From Mycetocola tolaasinivorans (GTDB taxonomy: Bacteria > Actinomycetota > Actinomycetes > Actinomycetales > Microbacteriaceae), in the NCBI RefSeq assembly GCF_003667565.1, contig NZ_RCUX01000002.1, positions 186,001-250,000 of the forward strand: a stretch of 64,000 nucleotides of DNA, written 5' to 3'. Below the pieces are notes generated by a model. It did no database searches. It was not told where the DNA came from and saw only the letters and a list, made by a program, of their open reading frames with translations. Shown here piece by piece: positions 8,149 to 16,794 of the stretch (position 1 is the stretch's first letter; every line of letters starts with the position of its first letter). A program made the translations under genes and the position numbers.

Positions 8149-10845
8149 ATGGAACAGCGGGAGATCAAGACGGCGCAGAACGGCGCCTCCGAGATCGGGA
8201 TCGGCCCGGTCCTACAGCGCGGAACCGGCCCGATCCGCTCCGCCCACTACGTTCATGCCGGAGCCGATACGGTGCTCTGGGGTCGGCTGCCCGCGGCGGG
8301 GGATGCTCCGCTCCTGACGGTGGACGACGGTACCGAGGTCACGATCGACACCGTGAGCCACGAGGGGCTTCTCGAGGACCAGGGGTCCGATCCGGCGGTG
8401 TTCTTCGGGTCTCACGGCGTCCCGATCGATCGCGTTCTTGAGGATGCGATCGAGATTGCCCGGAAGGCCCCGCGGGAGGCCGAAACCGATGGCCCGCACG
8501 TGGTCTCACGGCCCATTGCGGTGCGCGGTGCGAAGCCCGGGGATGTGCTCGGGATCACGCTGGTCGAGGCGCTGCGCCGAGTGCCCTACGGGGTGATCTC
8601 GAACCGCCACGGGCGGGGAGCCCTTCCCGACCGCTTCCCCGAGGGGCCGGAGAACGTGAGCGTGTTCAGCCCGGTGGTACCCGCCGAACCCGGCAATCTG
8701 GCCGCCGATGCTCCGGCATGGGGCAGCGTGCCGCTGCGGTCCGGCGAGGCCGGGCGCGCGCGATTCAAACTGCACCCCTTCCTCGGGATCATGGGCGTTG
8801 CGGTGGCCGAGACGGAGCGACCGCACTCGGTTCCGCCGGGCATCCACGGTGGCAATATCGATGTTTCACTGCTCACCCCGGGCAGCACGATCTTTCTGCC
8901 GGTTCAGGTGCCCGGAGCCCTCGCCTATGTGGGCGATCCGCACTTTGCGCAGGGCGATGGTGAGGTGTCGCTGACCGCGCTGGAGGCATCGCTGCGCGTC
9001 ACGGTGCGGTTCGACCTGGTACCCGCCGCGGAGGCGGTGGCCCGCTGGGGAACCCTGACGGCCCCGCTGATTGAGACCCCCGATTTTGTGGTGCCCTGCG
9101 GCCTGGGGAGCACCCTGGATGAGGCGATGCGTGCCTGCGTGGAGGCGAGCGTATCTCTGCTGGGGGCCCGCTACAGCATGGAGGCGCACCTTGCCTACGC
9201 GTATCTCAGTGCCGCCACCGACTTCCGCATCTCGCAGGTGGTTGACCGGGTGGTGGGGGTACACGCGACGATTCGGCGCTCCGACTTCACCGCGGGCCAC
9301 GGCTCGGCAGCGCTCGTAGCCGCGAGCGAAGCCTATGAGCGGGCACTCACCGGAAACGACGTGGAAGCGCTCGCCGCCGCGTTTGTCAGCGGACCGGGCG
9401 CGCTGCGCGCCGATGCCCACGGCGTACTGCGCGGGTCGGCGGACATCTTCGGGTTCCGTTCTCGCCGCGGTGGCACCGCGAGCCGCACGGTCGTGAACCG
9501 GGACATTCGCTGGATCGACGCGCACAACGCGCTGATGATGGTCGAGACCCGCACCGCTGCGGGTGGTCGCGGGCTCAACACCCAGCACTGGACCCTGGGC
9601 GCGGAGGGCTGGAAGATCGCGCTGGCCCACGTTTCGGCGCCGGCACCGGCGATCGATCCGGCCGTGTGGCGGATCGTAGGCACCCCGCTCGTGCCGGCCG
9701 CGGCGTCGGGTGCGCTCTCGGGGGAGCGGATCGCCGTCAAGGATCTGTTTGCCGTTGCCGGCCAGCGCATTGGTGCCGGGGTACCCGCATATCTTGCCGA
9801 AGATGCCGTGGAACCCGAGCATGCGCCCGCACTCGCGGCCCTGCTCAGTGCGGGTGCCGAGGTTACCGGGATCGCCCAGACCGACGAGTTTGCCTACGGG
9901 CTCTCGGGCACCAGCGGCCCGCATTCCCCCGCCGCGAATCCCGCGGCCCCGGGTCGCCTCCCCGGCGGATCGACCAGCGGCCCCGCCGTAGCGGTCGCCT
10001 CCGGGCAGGCGAGTATCGCGCTCGGCACCGACACCGCGGGCTCGATCCGGGTGCCCGCCGCCTATCAGGGGCTGTGGGGGCTGCGCACGACCCACGGACT
10101 CGTTTCGCGCACGGGCGTCCTCCCGCTGGCCCCGAGCTTCGACAGCGTCGGCTGGCTCACCCGGGAACCGGGGTTGCTCCGGCGGGTACTCGCCGCGAGC
10201 GTGCCGGGGCCCGACACCCCTAGCGCTCGCGTTACGGAAGTTATTACGGTTCCGAGTCTCCTGCGCGGCGTGGAGTGCTCGGTCGCGACGGCCCTCTTTG
10301 CGGCGTTTGCGACGCTGGGCGAGCTCGGATACTCCACGACCAGCACCGAGCTCGACCGCCTCGACGAGGTACCCGAGGTCTTCCGGCTCGTGCAGGCGGG
10401 TGAGGCTCACGCCGCCCACGGTGAGTGGGTTGCCGCACATCCGGGCGCGCTTCAACCGGCGGTTGCCGCGAGGTTCCGGGCGGCGGCCGAGCTGGATCCC
10501 GAGGTAATCGCGGGGGCGCGTGTGCACCAAACAGAGCTGCGCGGGCTGCTCAACGAGGCCCTCGGAGACCGCCTCCTCCTGATTCCCACAACGCCGGGGC
10601 CCGCCCCGCGCGTGGATATCCCGCCAGCGGAGCTCGATGCCGTGCGCGTCGCAACCCTGCGCCTCACCACGATCGCCTCGCTGACTGGCCGGCCGGCACT
10701 CGCGTTCCCCGTTCCTGGCACACCAGCCTCTCCGCCGATCGGTCTCAGCCTGATCGGACCACCCGGCAGCGAGCACACCCTGCTCGACCTCGCCGATTCC
10801 CTCACCCGACAGCTCACCACCTCGTTCGACCGGGAGACCGTATGA
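8149..10845 (+). CDS. Three-domain fusion: acetamidase/formamidase + HpxZ/AtzH-like + amidase
   Basis: This 898-residue cytoplasmic protein joins three modules. Residues about 25-380 are an acetamidase/formamidase (FmdA) domain (VLWGRLP, DTVSHEG, HPFLGIMGVAV, IHGGNIDVSLLTPGS, GDPHFAQGDGEVS). Residues about 390-505 are a DUF3225/HpxZ/AtzH-like fold (EAYERALTGNDVEAL ... QHWTLGAEGWKIALAHVS). Residues about 525-898 are an amidase-signature enzyme with the Lys (AVKD), cis-Ser (GGSTSG) and Ser nucleophile (TDTAGSIRVPA) triad visible. In Klebsiella-type hpx clusters HpxY (amidase) and HpxZ act on oxalurate. Here the stop overlaps the start of the aminotransferase that makes oxalurate, so oxalurate/oxamate hydrolysis is the best inference; a different ureido substrate is possible. 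ATG 8149 is chosen because it is two bases after the upstream stop. Confidence 0.85.
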   Translation: MEQREIKTAQNGASEIGIGPVLQRGTGPIRSAHYVHAGADTVLWGRLPAAGDAPLLTVDDGTEVTIDTVSHEGLLEDQGSDPAVFFGSHGVPIDRVLEDAIEIARKAPREAETDGPHVVSRPIAVRGAKPGDVLGITLVEALRRVPYGVISNRHGRGALPDRFPEGPENVSVFSPVVPAEPGNLAADAPAWGSVPLRSGEAGRARFKLHPFLGIMGVAVAETERPHSVPPGIHGGNIDVSLLTPGSTIFLPVQVPGALAYVGDPHFAQGDGEVSLTALEASLRVTVRFDLVPAAEAVARWGTLTAPLIETPDFVVPCGLGSTLDEAMRACVEASVSLLGARYSMEAHLAYAYLSAATDFRISQVVDRVVGVHATIRRSDFTAGHGSAALVAASEAYERALTGNDVEALAAAFVSGPGALRADAHGVLRGSADIFGFRSRRGGTASRTVVNRDIRWIDAHNALMMVETRTAAGGRGLNTQHWTLGAEGWKIALAHVSAPAPAIDPAVWRIVGTPLVPAAASGALSGERIAVKDLFAVAGQRIGAGVPAYLAEDAVEPEHAPALAALLSAGAEVTGIAQTDEFAYGLSGTSGPHSPAANPAAPGRLPGGSTSGPAVAVASGQASIALGTDTAGSIRVPAAYQGLWGLRTTHGLVSRTGVLPLAPSFDSVGWLTREPGLLRRVLAASVPGPDTPSARVTEVITVPSLLRGVECSVATALFAAFATLGELGYSTTSTELDRLDEVPEVFRLVQAGEAHAAHGEWVAAHPGALQPAVAARFRAAAELDPEVIAGARVHQTELRGLLNEALGDRLLLIPTTPGPAPRVDIPPAELDAVRVATLRLTTIASLTGRPALAFPVPGTPASPPIGLSLIGPPGSEHTLLDLADSLTRQLTTSFDRETV

Positions 10846-12101
10846 CCATCCACACCAGCGCACCCGCCTTCGCCTCCGAGCCCATCGCCCCGCCGCAGCG
10901 GCTCCTCATGGGCCCCGGGCCGATCAACGCCGATCCGCGAGTATTGCGCGCGATGTCGGCGGGTCTGATCGGCCAGTTTGATCCGGCGATGACCACGTAT
11001 ATGAGCCAGACTCAGGAGCTCTATCGCCGGGTATTCCAGACCCGGAATGAGCACACGCTGCTGATCGATGGCACCGCCCGCGCGGGCATCGAGGCCGCAC
11101 TGTTCTCGCTCATCACGCCGGGGGATCGAGTACTCGTACCGATCTTTGGCCGGTTCGGCGGCCTGCTGCGCGAGATCTGCGAGCGGGCCGGTGCCGAGGT
11201 GCACGTCCGTGAGATTCCGTGGGGTACGGTGTTCCGCCCCGAGCAGATCGCCGAGGCAATCGCGCAGACCCGGCCCGCGCTGGTTGCTCTCGTCCACGGT
11301 GATACCTCGACCACGATGATGCAGCCGCTCGACGGGCTGCGGGAGATCTGCGATCGCTACGGCGCGCTGCTCTACACCGATGTCACGGCCTCGCTGGGCG
11401 GAAACCCCTTTGATCAGGATGCCCTCGGGGTGGATGCCGCGACCGCGGGCCTGCAGAAGTGTCTGGGCGGTCCCTCGGGGAGTGCCCCGGCCGCATTCTC
11501 GCCCGCGGCGGTCGAACGCATTGAGCGCCGGCACAGCGTGGAGGCGGGGCTGAGAGATCCGGGGCAGTACGCCTCCGAGCACCGCATTCGCTCGAACTAC
11601 TTTGATCTGGGCATGATCTTTGACTACTGGGGGGCAACCCGCCTGAACCACCACACCGAGGCGACGAGCATGCTCTATGCGGCCCACGAGTGTGCCCGCA
11701 TCATTGTGACCGAGGGGCTCGCGGAGACGATCGAGCGCCACCGGGTGCACGGTGCCGCGATGCACGCCGGCGTGCTGGGCCTCGGGCTGCGCGACTTCGG
11801 TGAGGCGCAGCACCGGATGAACAACGTGGTGGCCGTGCACATCCCCGAGGGCGTGAACGGGGATGCCGTGCGTGCCGACATGCTGAATGACTTCGCGATT
11901 GAAATCGGCACCTCGTTTGGGCCGCTGCACGGGAAAGTGTGGCGCATCGGCACGATGGGATACAACGCCCGCCGGGACACCGTGCTCTCCACGCTCGCCG
12001 CGCTCGAATCGGTGCTGGTGCGCCACGGGGTCTCGGTTCCGCGCTCGGGCGGGGTGGAGGCCGCGCTCGACAGCTACCGTGCCGCGGGGAACCCCGCGTG
12101 A
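10842..12101 (+). CDS. pucG: (S)-Ureidoglycine--glyoxylate aminotransferase-like (PucG family)
   Basis: A 419-residue class-V PLP aminotransferase. Near the N-terminus is LLMGPGPINADPRVLRAM, typical of the alanine-glyoxylate/PucG group. The PLP lysine is in LQKCLGGPSG, with the upstream DVTASLGG aspartate that contacts the cofactor. PucG transfers the amino group of ureidoglycine to glyoxylate, yielding oxalurate and glycine. ATG 10842 overlaps the fusion-gene stop (ATGA) and the stop overlaps the next GTG, so translation is coupled on both sides. A serine- or alanine-glyoxylate aminotransferase role is the alternative, but flanking allantoate and allantoin enzymes favour PucG. Confidence 0.85.
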   Translation: MTIHTSAPAFASEPIAPPQRLLMGPGPINADPRVLRAMSAGLIGQFDPAMTTYMSQTQELYRRVFQTRNEHTLLIDGTARAGIEAALFSLITPGDRVLVPIFGRFGGLLREICERAGAEVHVREIPWGTVFRPEQIAEAIAQTRPALVALVHGDTSTTMMQPLDGLREICDRYGALLYTDVTASLGGNPFDQDALGVDAATAGLQKCLGGPSGSAPAAFSPAAVERIERRHSVEAGLRDPGQYASEHRIRSNYFDLGMIFDYWGATRLNHHTEATSMLYAAHECARIIVTEGLAETIERHRVHGAAMHAGVLGLGLRDFGEAQHRMNNVVAVHIPEGVNGDAVRADMLNDFAIEIGTSFGPLHGKVWRIGTMGYNARRDTVLSTLAALESVLVRHGVSVPRSGGVEAALDSYRAAGNPA

Positions 12102-13342
12102 GTGCCGAGGGTGAGCTGATCGCCGAGAGGATTGCCGCGCTGGCCGCGGTGTCCGCCCGGCCGGATGCCCTCGAACGCGTCCACCTGAGCCCCGAGCACG
12201 CGGCCGTCAACGCGCTCGTGGCACCCTGGTTTACCGAGGCGGGGCTCGCCGTGCGGGTGGATGCGGCCGGAAACCTCTGCGGCCGGATCGAGGGGCGAAC
12301 GCCTGGCCTCCCCGCCCTGCTGCTCGGCTCGCACTTCGATACTGTGCCCGATGCCGGCCGTTATGACGGCATGCTCGGCGTGCTGCTCGCGCTCGCCGCG
12401 ATCCGCCGGCTGGCACCCGAGGCACGGCGCCTGCCCTTTGCCCTGGAGATCGTCGCACTGAGCGATGAGGAGGGCACCCGCTTCGGCACGGCCCTCTCGG
12501 GGAGCCGCGCGCTCGCCGGCACCTTTGACCCCGCGTGGTGGGATGTCCGCGATGCGGAGGGCGTGAGCTACCGCGAGGCCGCGGTGTCGTTTGGCCTTGA
12601 TCCCGCGCGCATCGCCGAGGCTGGGCGGGCACCGCACGAGCTCGTGGGCTACCTCGAAACCCACATCGAGCAGGGCCCGGAGCTCCTGGATCAGGATCGC
12701 CCGCTCGGGGTCGTGTCCTCGATCGGGGCCGCGACCCGGCACACGGTCGTGGTGACGGGGAAGGCCGGGCACGCTGGTGGCACCCCCTGGGCTCGTCGCC
12801 GCGATGCGCTGGTGAGCGCGAGCGAGATGATTCTGGCGGGCGAGGCCATCGCGCGGGAGGCCGGGGCGCTCGCCACGGTCGGGACGATCCGCGCGTTCCC
12901 CGGCGGGGTCAATGTCATCCCCGGCCGGGTGGAGTTCAGCCTGGATCTCCGCGCGGAATCCACCGCGCTGCGTGAGTCGACCCTCGCCCGCATCGCCTCG
13001 GCCGCGCGGGCCGTGGGAGAGCGCCGTCGCGTGAGCGTCGAGTGGCGAGAAAACTATCGTGCCGACGCCGTGGTGTGTGCGCCCGCGCTGCGTGCGGCAG
13101 TGGAGAACGGTATCGCTGGCGCTACCGGTGCCGCTGTTCCCGCCCCGATCTGGAGCCGAGCCGGACACGATGGCCTGGCGATTGCCGCGATCACCGACGT
13201 CGCGATGCTGTTTGTGCGCTGCGGTAACGACGGCATTAGCCATCACCCCGATGAGAGCGTGCTCGCCGCGGATATCGACACCGCCCTGGACGCCCTGACC
13301 CGCACGATCGAAACCCTCGCCGAGCACCACCGCGCCCCCTAG
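12098..13342 (+). CDS. M20-family allantoate amidohydrolase / N-carbamoyl amino acid hydrolase
   Basis: A 414-residue zinc peptidase-fold hydrolase. Metal ligands are visible in GSHFDTVPDAGRYDG and SDEEGTRFG, with the dimer-domain HIEQGP and GKAGHAGGTP, and a C-terminal AGHDGLAIA. The family includes allantoate amidohydrolase (AllC) and N-carbamoyl-L-amino acid hydrolase; between PucG and allantoinase genes, allantoate to ureidoglycine plus ammonia and CO2 is the expected reaction. The GTG at 12098 overlaps the upstream stop as GTGA, matching the coupled pattern of this operon. The substrate is inferred from context. Confidence 0.87.
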   Translation: MSAEGELIAERIAALAAVSARPDALERVHLSPEHAAVNALVAPWFTEAGLAVRVDAAGNLCGRIEGRTPGLPALLLGSHFDTVPDAGRYDGMLGVLLALAAIRRLAPEARRLPFALEIVALSDEEGTRFGTALSGSRALAGTFDPAWWDVRDAEGVSYREAAVSFGLDPARIAEAGRAPHELVGYLETHIEQGPELLDQDRPLGVVSSIGAATRHTVVVTGKAGHAGGTPWARRRDALVSASEMILAGEAIAREAGALATVGTIRAFPGGVNVIPGRVEFSLDLRAESTALRESTLARIASAARAVGERRRVSVEWRENYRADAVVCAPALRAAVENGIAGATGAAVPAPIWSRAGHDGLAIAAITDVAMLFVRCGNDGISHHPDESVLAADIDTALDALTRTIETLAEHHRAP

Positions 13343-13404
13343 TTTGCACCACCACATCCCCTTGCCTTCCTCCCACTTTCCCCCATCCGGATGGAGCACA
13401 CCCG

Positions 13405-14742
13405 ATGTCCTCGACCCCTCACAACGCTGATCTCATCATTCACGCCGAGCGCGCCCTCATTGACGGCGCATTCCGCCCGGCGAGTGTGCACGTGCACGGT
13501 GGCCGCATTTCGGCGATCACCGCGCTGGATGCGGCCCCGCCGGGCATCGTCCTCCCCGCGGGCCAGGTGCTGCTGCCGGGTCTCGTGGACACCCACGTAC
13601 ACGTGAATGAGCCCGGCCGCACCGAGTGGGAGGGCTTCGATTCGGCCACCCGCGCGGCCGCCCGTGGCGGGGTCACGACCCTGCTGGACATGCCGCTGAA
13701 CTCGATCCCGGTCACGACCACCGTTGCCGCGCTCGAGGCCAAGCTGGCCGCGGCTATCCCGCAGCTGCGGGTGGACGTCGGGTTCTGGGGTGGCGCGGTA
13801 CCCGAGAACGGTGGGGATCTGCGCCCGCTTCACGAGGCCGGGGTTTTCGGTTTCAAGGCGTTTCTTGCGCCCTCGGGGATCGACGAGTTTGGACACCTGG
13901 ATGAGTCCGAGCTGAACATCGTGCTCGCGGCGCTCGCCGAGGTGGATGCCCTGCTGATCGTGCACGCGGAGTCCCCAGCGGTGCTGGACGCCCAGCCCGA
14001 GGCGGTGGATGGCGGCTATCCGGAGTTTCTGCGCTCGCGGCCCGAATCGGCCGAGCGCGATGCCATCCGCATGGTGATCCAGGGCCTGGAGCGTACCGGC
14101 GGCCGCGCGCACATCCTGCACCTGTCGGCGGCCAGCGCGCTCGATCAGATCCGGGCGGCCAAGGCCGCGGGGCTGCGCCTCACCGTGGAGACCTGCCCGC
14201 ACTACCTGGGGCTGAGCGCCGAGGACGTGCCCGCCGGTGGCACCGAGTTTAAGTGCTGCCCGCCCATCCGTGACGCGGGAAACCGGGCGGCGCTCTGGGC
14301 AGCCCTCGCCGATGGCACGATTGACACCATCGCCTCGGATCACTCACCCAGCACCATCGAACAGAAGCGCCGCGGCGACGGCGACTTCCGCGTGGCCTGG
14401 GGCGGCGTCTCCGGCCTCGAGGTGGAGCTGCCGGTGGTCTGGACCGCCGCGCGCGAGTTCGGGATGCCGCTTGAGCGCGTGATCGCGCTTCTCTCCGCCG
14501 CCCCGGCCCGTCTCGTGGGCCTCACCGACGTGGGCAGCATCGCGGTGGGCAATCGCGCTCACCTCGTGGCCTTCGATCCGGACGCCGCATTCACCGTCCA
14601 TGCCGAACACCTCGCGCATCGCAATAAGATCTCCGCCTTCGACGGCCGCCGCCTGCACGGCGTGGTCGAGCGCGTGTGGCTGCACGGTGCCGAGATCACC
14701 GAGGATTCGTCTCCCGCGGGGCAGGTGCGTCGGCGACCCTAA
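13405..14742 (+). CDS. allB: Allantoinase (dihydroorotase-like amidohydrolase)
   Basis: A 445-residue cyclic amidohydrolase with the metal motif DTHVHVNEPGRTEWEGF near residues 65-80, diagnostic for allantoinases, followed by FGFKAFL (metal-bridging Lys region), HAES, HLSAASAL, ETCPHYL and SDHSPS. It opens the hydantoin ring of allantoin to allantoate. The gap to the preceding gene is 62 bases and contains no obvious hairpin, so it is probably the last gene of the operon beginning at 7457. A hairpin follows. A dihydropyrimidinase or hydantoinase role is less likely given the HVHVNEPGR motif. Confidence 0.92.
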   Translation: MSSTPHNADLIIHAERALIDGAFRPASVHVHGGRISAITALDAAPPGIVLPAGQVLLPGLVDTHVHVNEPGRTEWEGFDSATRAAARGGVTTLLDMPLNSIPVTTTVAALEAKLAAAIPQLRVDVGFWGGAVPENGGDLRPLHEAGVFGFKAFLAPSGIDEFGHLDESELNIVLAALAEVDALLIVHAESPAVLDAQPEAVDGGYPEFLRSRPESAERDAIRMVIQGLERTGGRAHILHLSAASALDQIRAAKAAGLRLTVETCPHYLGLSAEDVPAGGTEFKCCPPIRDAGNRAALWAALADGTIDTIASDHSPSTIEQKRRGDGDFRVAWGGVSGLEVELPVVWTAAREFGMPLERVIALLSAAPARLVGLTDVGSIAVGNRAHLVAFDPDAAFTVHAEHLAHRNKISAFDGRRLHGVVERVWLHGAEITEDSSPAGQVRRRP

Positions 14743-14753
14743 ACCAATGACGA

Positions 14754-14783
14754 AGCGCCGCGACCCGTGAGGATCGCGGCGCT
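14754..14783. terminator. Bidirectional terminator between allantoinase and racemase genes
   Basis: Arms AGCGCCGCGA (14754-14763) and TCGCGGCGCT (14774-14783) pair perfectly over 10 bp around a 10-base loop. It lies between convergent genes 12 bases after one stop and 15 before the other, so it can serve both operons. Confidence 0.8.
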
Positions 14784-14797
14784 CTCGTTCGTGTCGG

Positions 14798-15571
14798 TTA
14801 GCTTCCTGGCCGGCTGATTTTTGCCGGGAGGGGGAGGGTACGTTCGGTCCAGACCTTCGCGCGCGGTGGGGCGTAGGGGCCGTGCTTGCTCGTGGTGAGG
14901 CCCGCGGCGAGGAGGGTTTCGGCGAGGCGCACGGCCTGGCCCACGCCGTCGACCACGGGGATGCCGCCGAGGCGTTCGGACAGCCGCGCATCGAGCCCGC
15001 CGAATGCCGCACAGCCGAGCACGATGACGTCGGCACCGGCATCAAGCAGCAGCCGCGACTCACGTTCCAACGCATCGAGCCCCGGATCCGCACCGTCGGA
15101 GGTGGCCACCCCCGCGTGCGACACCGGAATTCCCGACGCGCGCACCCCGGCCGAGCGGCCCGAGAGGCCGATCAGCTCGATGGTGTCCGCGATGCCCGCG
15201 AGCGTGGACGCGAGCGTGGTCACGACGCCGAACCGGTGCCCGAGGAGGCAGGCGGTGAGCACGGCGGCCTCGGTGATGTCCACCACCGGAACGTTTGCGA
15301 GCTGGCGTACTCCCTCGCGGCCGTGCTCCCCGAAACCGGCGAGCACCACCGCGTCATAGGATCGCTCCTGAGCGACCCGCTCGATCACCGCGGCCGCACT
15401 GAGGTAGCTCTCCAGGTAGCCCTCGGCGGAGGTCGGCCCCCAGGTGGGCTGCACCGCCCGCACCACGCAGGTGCGGGCGGCCGCCTGGGCGGTGCGGGCG
15501 ATCCCCGCGGTGACCTGCGCATCGGTATTGCAGTTCACCACGAGGATCGTCGGCGGGAGATCGCTCAGCAC
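14798..15571 (-). CDS. Asp/Glu/hydantoin racemase family protein (possible allantoin racemase)
   Basis: A 257-residue protein of the Asp/Glu racemase superfamily: ILVVNCNTDAQVTAGI at the N-terminus, VPVVDITEAAVLTACLLGHRFGVVTT in the middle and VIVLGCAAFGGL near residue 195. Known hydantoin/allantoin racemases use two cysteines. Here the second (LGCAAF) is present, but the first, normally in ACF, reads AGFGEHGREG with Gly. It may therefore act differently from a two-base racemase. GTG 15571 overlaps the upstream amidohydrolase stop by seven bases. Placement next to allantoinase suggests allantoin or a related ureide as substrate; that is inference. Confidence 0.78.
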   Translation of the reverse strand: MLSDLPPTILVVNCNTDAQVTAGIARTAQAAARTCVVRAVQPTWGPTSAEGYLESYLSAAAVIERVAQERSYDAVVLAGFGEHGREGVRQLANVPVVDITEAAVLTACLLGHRFGVVTTLASTLAGIADTIELIGLSGRSAGVRASGIPVSHAGVATSDGADPGLDALERESRLLLDAGADVIVLGCAAFGGLDARLSERLGGIPVVDGVGQAVRLAETLLAAGLTTSKHGPYAPPRAKVWTERTLPLPAKISRPGS

Positions 15572-16794
15572 AGCTCTCCGTCTTGCGCGACCACGCGGCC
15601 CGCGTGAATGACCACGCGGCCCAGCTGCGGGCGATCCATCACCGAGGAGGTCGGAGTCTCGCCGGGGATGAGCACGAGCTCGGCCGGGTCGCCCACGGCC
15701 ACGCCGGGCCGTCCGGAACCGGCGGCGGTGAGCGTGCGGTCGATCACGCGCGCACCGCCCCAGGTTGCGAGTTCGAGGGCGTCCTCGATCTTCTGATCAC
15801 GACTGTAGTTCTGCACGAAGGCGAGCTGCCAGGTGCGATCCAGCATGTCCGCGTTGCCGTAGGGCGACCAGTAGTCGCGCTGGCCGTCCATGCCGAGGCC
15901 CACCCGGATCCCCGCACTCGCCATCCGCTCCAGCGGGAGCACCCAGCCGGGGCCGGCCGGCGCGATATGGGTGATCGCGATATCCAGTTCGGCGACCTGC
16001 TCGAGCGCCCGCTCGACCTGCGGCAGGCCGCTGCCAAGGGCCGGGGCATGCGAGATCGACACCTGCCCCTGCATGTTCAGCGCGCGAACCCGCTCGAAAA
16101 TGAGGTCCATCGAGAACAGGCCCAGCAGACCCGCCTCGTGCAGGTGAATGTCCGCCCCCGCGCCATGGCGCTCGGCAAGCTCAAACACCGTGTTGAGGTG
16201 GCGCACCGGATCGCGATCGATCTCGCAGGGATCGATCCCGCCCACCAGGTTGCCGCCCGAGCGCAGCGCCTCGGACATCAGCTCGGGAACGCCGGGCTCG
16301 CGGTGGATACCCACCTGCGGGAACACCACGATCTCCACTTCGGCGCGATCGGCGTAGGCCTCGCGGGCGGCGAGCACCCCGGCGAACTTTTCCAGGCCCG
16401 AGTCGGCATCTACCTGCGCGTGCGAGCGCACCCGGGTCGCGCCGTGCGTGATCATCCGCTCGAGCGTAAACGTTGCCCGCTCGGCCACCGATTTCTCGGC
16501 CGAACGCCAGTTCGCGCGGTCGTTGTAGATGCGACCATCCCGGCCGGATTCCCCCGAGTAGGGGCGGAAGGGCAGGCCGAGTCTGGTGGAGTCCAGGTGC
16601 ACGTGCGTGTCGGAGAACGACGGCAGAAGGAGACGATCCGCGCCGTCCAACACGTCGGCCGTGGGGGCATCGGGGTGGGGGGCCACCTCGGCACCGACCG
16701 CCACGATAACCCCGCCCGAGAGCAGAACATCGGTGGTATCGGCACCCCAGGGGCGCACATTGGTGATCAGCAGGGAGGGGGTCATGTCACTCAC
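15565..16794 (-). CDS. Cytosine-deaminase-like amidohydrolase
   Basis: A 409-residue metal-dependent amidohydrolase resembling the cytosine deaminase/AtzC branch: DTHVHLD near residues 62-68, RSHAQVD, DIHLHEAG, SISHA and GMDGQRDYWSPYGN (final metal aspartate region). These enzymes deaminate or dealkylate pyrimidine- and triazine-like rings. It overlaps both neighbours (GTGA at 16791-16794 and seven bases with the racemase gene), so it is part of the transporter operon. Substrate unknown; a purine, pyrimidine or hydantoin derivative brought in by the adjacent importer fits the context. Confidence 0.82.
   Translation of the reverse strand: MSDMTPSLLITNVRPWGADTTDVLLSGGVIVAVGAEVAPHPDAPTADVLDGADRLLLPSFSDTHVHLDSTRLGLPFRPYSGESGRDGRIYNDRANWRSAEKSVAERATFTLERMITHGATRVRSHAQVDADSGLEKFAGVLAAREAYADRAEVEIVVFPQVGIHREPGVPELMSEALRSGGNLVGGIDPCEIDRDPVRHLNTVFELAERHGAGADIHLHEAGLLGLFSMDLIFERVRALNMQGQVSISHAPALGSGLPQVERALEQVAELDIAITHIAPAGPGWVLPLERMASAGIRVGLGMDGQRDYWSPYGNADMLDRTWQLAFVQNYSRDQKIEDALELATWGGARVIDRTLTAAGSGRPGVAVGDPAELVLIPGETPTSSVMDRPQLGRVVIHAGRVVAQDGELC

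Noticed and set aside
8866-10863. 665-codon open frame antisense to the amidase fusion
   Set aside because: Recognisable catalytic motifs are all on the plus strand; this frame is Arg/Gly-rich without domains.
12074-13399. 441-codon frame antisense to the M20 hydrolase
   Set aside because: Mirrors codon structure of the real gene and contains no motifs.
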